A stretch of DNA of 24,027 nt from a virus. The first letter of the stretch is position 1. Every line of letters begins with the position of its first letter. Under the pieces are notes generated by a model. That model saw only the letters and a program-made list of their open reading frames with translations, had not been told where the DNA came from and did no database searches. The stretch lies in IMG/VR virus record IMGVR_UViG_3300015360_001272, positions 1 through 24,027 of that record. One strand, 5' to 3'. Both the position numbers and the translations under genes were made by a program. Positions 20,200-24,027 of the stretch are shown here, one piece after another.

Positions 20200-23100
20200 A
20201 TGGCGCAAGTGATCAATCTGCTGGAGCTGCAACTCTTGTCCGGTACCGTCTACTGGTCGACGGCGGAAACCCTGCCGGACGGGTCCGCCGTGCTCGATGG
20301 TTCGAGCAACGTCTACGAAGCTCGGCTCAAGCCGTACCCCAAGATTCAACGCAAGCTGAGCGACGCTTTTTTCGGCATCCCCGAGGACGGCACCCTGACG
20401 TGCGTCGTTGGCGCGCTCGATCAGTCCGACGTCACCGTCACCGGCGAATGGGATCAAGCAGCGGGCACCAACGCGATCGCGAGCCTGTTTCGCTCGACCG
20501 ATGCGCGTGGCCGTCGAGCGATCCTGCGTCGCATCCTCGTCAGCGAGGACGGCACCACGACGCTGTCAGACCGCTTCTATGGCATGGTCGAAGATCGTCA
20601 ATTTCAGGAGGACGGGTCAGTTGAGCTGAGCATCACTGACCAGTCCGCCGACGTGCTGGACACGCCGTACCCGCGGCTCGTCATTGGAACCGACCTGTTC
20701 CCGAAGGCCACCGACGAGCGCTTCGCAGTCGGCTCGACCATCCCCATTCACCTCGGGGCGCATCGCGAGCACAGCCCTTGCCGTTACGTCGAGGGCACCG
20801 ACCGCCTCGCTTGGGCTGCGGCCGAACCGCGTCTGTACTCGCAGCACCGCTACCTCGTCGGCTGCGATCTCGCGGCCGCCAACGGTTATGCAAACGTACA
20901 GCCGCATGTGAACGCGCTGTATCTTGGCGCCGACACCGGAGCGTCGCTGATCAATCCGGGTGAGTACGCGATCCGCTACGATCGCCGGCTGACGATGTCG
21001 ACGCCGTCAATTTCGCTGCTTGCGGGCGGGTCGCTGACGGCCGCAGCGTACACGTACGAGGTGACCGCATGGAACGGCCTGCGCGAGTCCTCGCAGCAGA
21101 CCGTCTCACGCACGCTCACCGCTGGTGAGGTCTCTGCCAACACGCGCACGCATCGTCTTTCGTGGTCGCGGGTCGACGGCGCGATTGGCTACTTCATTCG
21201 TCGGAACACGTTCCTGCTCGCCGTCATCGGCGGCATTAACGGCAGCACTGCATCGTTCGATGACACCGGCACACTGACGCCGATCAGCTACGACAGCGCA
21301 AGCGTAACCAATCTCACCGGGCAAAACTTCTTTGAGGCGGTGTTCGAGGGCGCCGTCATATCAAAGACTGACGAGCTGGTGCCGGTGCTCGCCGATGTCG
21401 AGTGCACCGAAATGGGCTGGCAACCCGAGGTGTCTGGCCTGTGGCACTTCCGGGGCAACGACGGCGCCGCGATTCACGACAGCAAGCCGGAGCGCAATCA
21501 CTACCTGCGCCGCAGCACGACGGTCGGCTTCTGGGCGTTCAAGAACAACGGCAACAGTCAGCTGGCGTCGAACGTCAACCCCCTGACCATCACCGGCGCG
21601 ACGCCCGGCGACTACGTCGCGAACGGCAAGAACGGCAAGCCATGCCTACTCGGTGACGGCATCATCACGGGTACGCTCACCGATGCGGCGCAGAACGGCA
21701 ACCTTGATCGCGGCACGTCCACCACGCTGATCGCGGCGATGGTTCGCCCTGACCGCGGCTCCTCGTCTCGGGCGGATATGACCCTGGTCGAGAAGGGTGG
21801 GCCAGCATTCGGCGTGTCCGGCTACAACTTGGTCGTTGACAAGGGTTGCGCGCAGGGGTCCATCGGCGACGGCGTCACTGAGGTGACCGTACGCGGCACC
21901 ACGCCGCTCGATGGCGCGTGGCACTTGGTCGAGCTGTGCATTGATCGGACGTCACAGACGCTCTACCTGCGTGTCGATGGTGCGGTGGATTCCCCGTCAC
22001 CGAGCATTGCGGCGGTCGGCTCGATCAGCAATTCGGCTGACTTCACGGTCCTCGGCGGGTTCGGACACTTCTACGGCGCGATCGACTGGCTGCTCGTTGA
22101 CACGGCCCTCGCCCCGTTGACGAACCTGCAAAATGGCAAGGCGAACAGCTCGCTGAGTGCCTACAATATCGAGACGTCGACGAATCAGCTGCCGCTCTAC
22201 ATCGAGGACGGCTCGCAATCGAACCTCGATTCCTTCGGCACCATCACGGTTGAGTTCTGGGGCATGCACACCGTCAGCCCCGGCGGCACGCTGAAAACCG
22301 CGGTGACGAAGTATGATGCCGCCGTCGGCGGCTACAAGCTCGGCCTGATCAACAGCTCGGGCGACAAGTTTCAGGTGGTGATGAATAACATCGGGACCGC
22401 GACGACGGTCACCGGGAGCACCACCGTGACACAGAACGTCTGGCATTACTTCGCGGTGGTGCAGAGCGGCACCGGCGTTACGCTATACCAGGACGGCGAG
22501 GTTGTCGGCAGCGCGACCGGTTCGGCGTCGGGAGGCGACAATACGCAACCGTTTATCATCGGAGCCGACACTACGGCTGGATCGAATCGGTTCCCCGGTG
22601 CGATCGACGAGGTGCGCGTCACGCAGCGGGATCGCACGCAGGGTGAAATACGCGAGGCGTACTACCTCGGCATGCGCAACCCGGTACGGCAACTCCGCAC
22701 CCTACTGGTGAGCAGTGCACACGGCCCCGGTGGAGACATCAACGTGACGACATGGGATCAAGCCGAGGCGGACGTGGCGGCAGCAGGCAGCAGCAAGCTC
22801 GCCACCGACATCGCGCTCGTCGAGCCGCAGCGGCTGCGCGACTACGTCACCGAGCTGGCAAAGGTGCGAGGGCTGCGGTTGGCCTTCTCCAGCGCCGGCA
22901 CGATTGATTGCGTGGCCGACACCCAGAAAAGCGAGCTGACGTCGTTCGGCTGGCAGGATGGTGGCATCGCGGCGGGCTCGATGAAGTCGCGCCCGCAGTG
23001 GGGCACGCGATCCATTCGCGAGGCACCCAAGACGCTGCGCACGCGGTACCGACGGCGCCGCGGTCGTGACGGGTCACTGAATCGGTTCCTGCTCAAATCG

Positions 23101-24027
23101 TCAGAGCGTTCGGTGCTGGCGGTCGGGATGTCCGACGCCATCAGCATCGACCTGGCGGCCGTTCGCGAAACGGAAGCGGGCGACCGCGTCGCGTATTACT
23201 ATCAGCAGCGTGCCATCCTCGCCGATGTCACGTGCGAGTTTGGCACCGGCGGCGATGGCCTAAGCCTCGCTCTCGGCAGCGTCGTGCGTCTCTACGACCC
23301 GTCGAGCGGCATCACGTCGACCGGCGACTTGCACGAAGTCGTCGCGCTCTCGGAGCAAGGCTCCGAAGTCGAAGTCAGTACCCGCAGCTGGTCGTCGGCT
23401 ATTTACTCGTACTCAGCGGGCACGCTGCCGTATGGCATCGGCGCGGAGAGCGAGGCCGACTACTCTGCGACCCTGCCGCCGTCCATCCTCGGCCTTGGGG
23501 TGACGTTCGCAGCCACCGTCGCGGCGCATGGGCAAACCATCTGGACCCCCACGGCGAGCTGGACAGCGCCGTCATCGACAAACGTCGCCTTGATCGTCGT
23601 CGAGTTTCGCCCGTCAGCTGAAACGCCTTGGCGATCGCTCGGCATTTTTCGGAAAGGTACGACGTCGGCCAAGGGTGACGCCAACTTCAACGACTCGACG
23701 GCCTACGAGTTCCGCATTTACGCTCGCAGTAAGTTCGGCCTCGACGGGCCAGCGACGCAAGTAGCCGTGTCGACCGCGCTGCCGGGGGCACCAACCAACC
23801 CCGACACGGCCGGCTCGCCTGGGTCGTGGGCGATCACTCTGTCGGCAACGGGCTCAGGGCATCGCTCGCGCGGGTTTAAGTGGGCCAAGCACCCCGCCAG
23901 TAATATTGATTACTACGAGTGGGAAACCTACGCCGCGTCCTCGGGTGGCTCGGTCATCCTCACCGGACAGACTCGCAGTCACCGCATCGTAATTCAGGAG
24001 GCGGGACTCGCGCGTGGCACCGCTCGC
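20200..24027 (+). CDS. Large tail hub/tip protein with LamG and FN3-like domains, 3' end outside
   Basis: The frame stays open from ATG 20200 to the last base, 1276 codons, so the gene continues beyond the window. GAGG at 20186-20189 may serve the start. Order: an N-terminal hub-like domain (1-260, MAQVINLLELQLLSGTVYWS); an FN3-like unit (about 268-370, AAAYTYEVTAWNGLRESS); LamG/concanavalin-like unit 1 (about 506-638, GAWHLVELCIDRTSQTLYLR); LamG unit 2 (about 680-826, NVWHYFAVVQSGTGVTLYQD). A second hub-like alpha/beta domain (about 828-1080, with VEPQRLRDYVTELAKVRGLR) and an FN3-like unit (about 1088-1191, STAYEFRIYARSKFG) follow. LamG and FN3 domains bind glycans or act as spacers. It is probably the tail-tip hub that opens the tube and contacts the receptor. 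Confidence 0.82.
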   Translation, partial: MAQVINLLELQLLSGTVYWSTAETLPDGSAVLDGSSNVYEARLKPYPKIQRKLSDAFFGIPEDGTLTCVVGALDQSDVTVTGEWDQAAGTNAIASLFRSTDARGRRAILRRILVSEDGTTTLSDRFYGMVEDRQFQEDGSVELSITDQSADVLDTPYPRLVIGTDLFPKATDERFAVGSTIPIHLGAHREHSPCRYVEGTDRLAWAAAEPRLYSQHRYLVGCDLAAANGYANVQPHVNALYLGADTGASLINPGEYAIRYDRRLTMSTPSISLLAGGSLTAAAYTYEVTAWNGLRESSQQTVSRTLTAGEVSANTRTHRLSWSRVDGAIGYFIRRNTFLLAVIGGINGSTASFDDTGTLTPISYDSASVTNLTGQNFFEAVFEGAVISKTDELVPVLADVECTEMGWQPEVSGLWHFRGNDGAAIHDSKPERNHYLRRSTTVGFWAFKNNGNSQLASNVNPLTITGATPGDYVANGKNGKPCLLGDGIITGTLTDAAQNGNLDRGTSTTLIAAMVRPDRGSSSRADMTLVEKGGPAFGVSGYNLVVDKGCAQGSIGDGVTEVTVRGTTPLDGAWHLVELCIDRTSQTLYLRVDGAVDSPSPSIAAVGSISNSADFTVLGGFGHFYGAIDWLLVDTALAPLTNLQNGKANSSLSAYNIETSTNQLPLYIEDGSQSNLDSFGTITVEFWGMHTVSPGGTLKTAVTKYDAAVGGYKLGLINSSGDKFQVVMNNIGTATTVTGSTTVTQNVWHYFAVVQSGTGVTLYQDGEVVGSATGSASGGDNTQPFIIGADTTAGSNRFPGAIDEVRVTQRDRTQGEIREAYYLGMRNPVRQLRTLLVSSAHGPGGDINVTTWDQAEADVAAAGSSKLATDIALVEPQRLRDYVTELAKVRGLRLAFSSAGTIDCVADTQKSELTSFGWQDGGIAAGSMKSRPQWGTRSIREAPKTLRTRYRRRRGRDGSLNRFLLKSSERSVLAVGMSDAISIDLAAVRETEAGDRVAYYYQQRAILADVTCEFGTGGDGLSLALGSVVRLYDPSSGITSTGDLHEVVALSEQGSEVEVSTRSWSSAIYSYSAGTLPYGIGAESEADYSATLPPSILGLGVTFAATVAAHGQTIWTPTASWTAPSSTNVALIVVEFRPSAETPWRSLGIFRKGTTSAKGDANFNDSTAYEFRIYARSKFGLDGPATQVAVSTALPGAPTNPDTAGSPGSWAITLSATGSGHRSRGFKWAKHPASNIDYYEWETYAASSGGSVILTGQTRSHRIVIQEAGLARGTAR

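Overview
The window is a stretch of late structural genes from a GC-rich tailed phage or prophage with a long non-contractile (siphovirus-type) tail. Nearly everything reads on the + strand in tightly packed genes, many joined by 4-nt start/stop overlaps or by AAGGAG/GGAGG ribosome sites 5-8 nt before the start. The gene order is the classical one: virion structural proteins, head-tail connector, HK97-gp10-like protein, tail terminator, tail tube, tail assembly chaperones, a 2199-residue tape measure protein, and then tail-tip, hub and adhesion proteins. The host cannot be fixed from sequence. High GC together with a Thr/Pro-rich exported protein of a type common in Deltaproteobacteria-like lineages is a weak hint only. 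No tRNA, rRNA, CRISPR array, integrase, capsid, terminase or lysis gene is visible.

Layout. 1-758: 3' part of a gene with 14-residue repeats. 789-3055: two structural or unknown proteins and a two-domain head-tail connector. 3057-4210: gp10-like protein and tail terminator. 4207-5996: two glycosyltransferases (GT2-like, GT4-like) inserted in the tail operon and translationally coupled to the tail terminator. 5972-6322: a 5'-truncated HNH endonuclease remnant that appears to have supplied the last codons and the stop of the second glycosyltransferase. 6409-7398: tail tube protein, followed by a strong UUCG-tetraloop terminator. 7506-8744: a tail-chaperone paralogue pair flanking a Cys-rich small protein. 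8727-9146: a minus-strand gene for a small Cys-rich membrane protein with its own TTGACA promoter, a typical moron layout. 9238-15837: tape measure protein. 15861-16885: two proteins with Sec signal peptides, one ending in a Thr/Pro-rich tail. 16895-20196: three tail or adhesion proteins, the last with a discoidin-like domain. 20200 to the window end: a large tail hub protein (at least 1276 residues) carrying FN3-like and two LamG-like domains.

Most genes build the tail: the tube polymerises around the tape measure protein with the help of the chaperones, the terminator caps it, and the downstream hub and adhesins make the tip. The non-structural cargo is the part most worth a second look. 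It comprises the glycosyltransferase pair, the exported pair, and the antisense membrane protein, and may modify the virion or the host surface.
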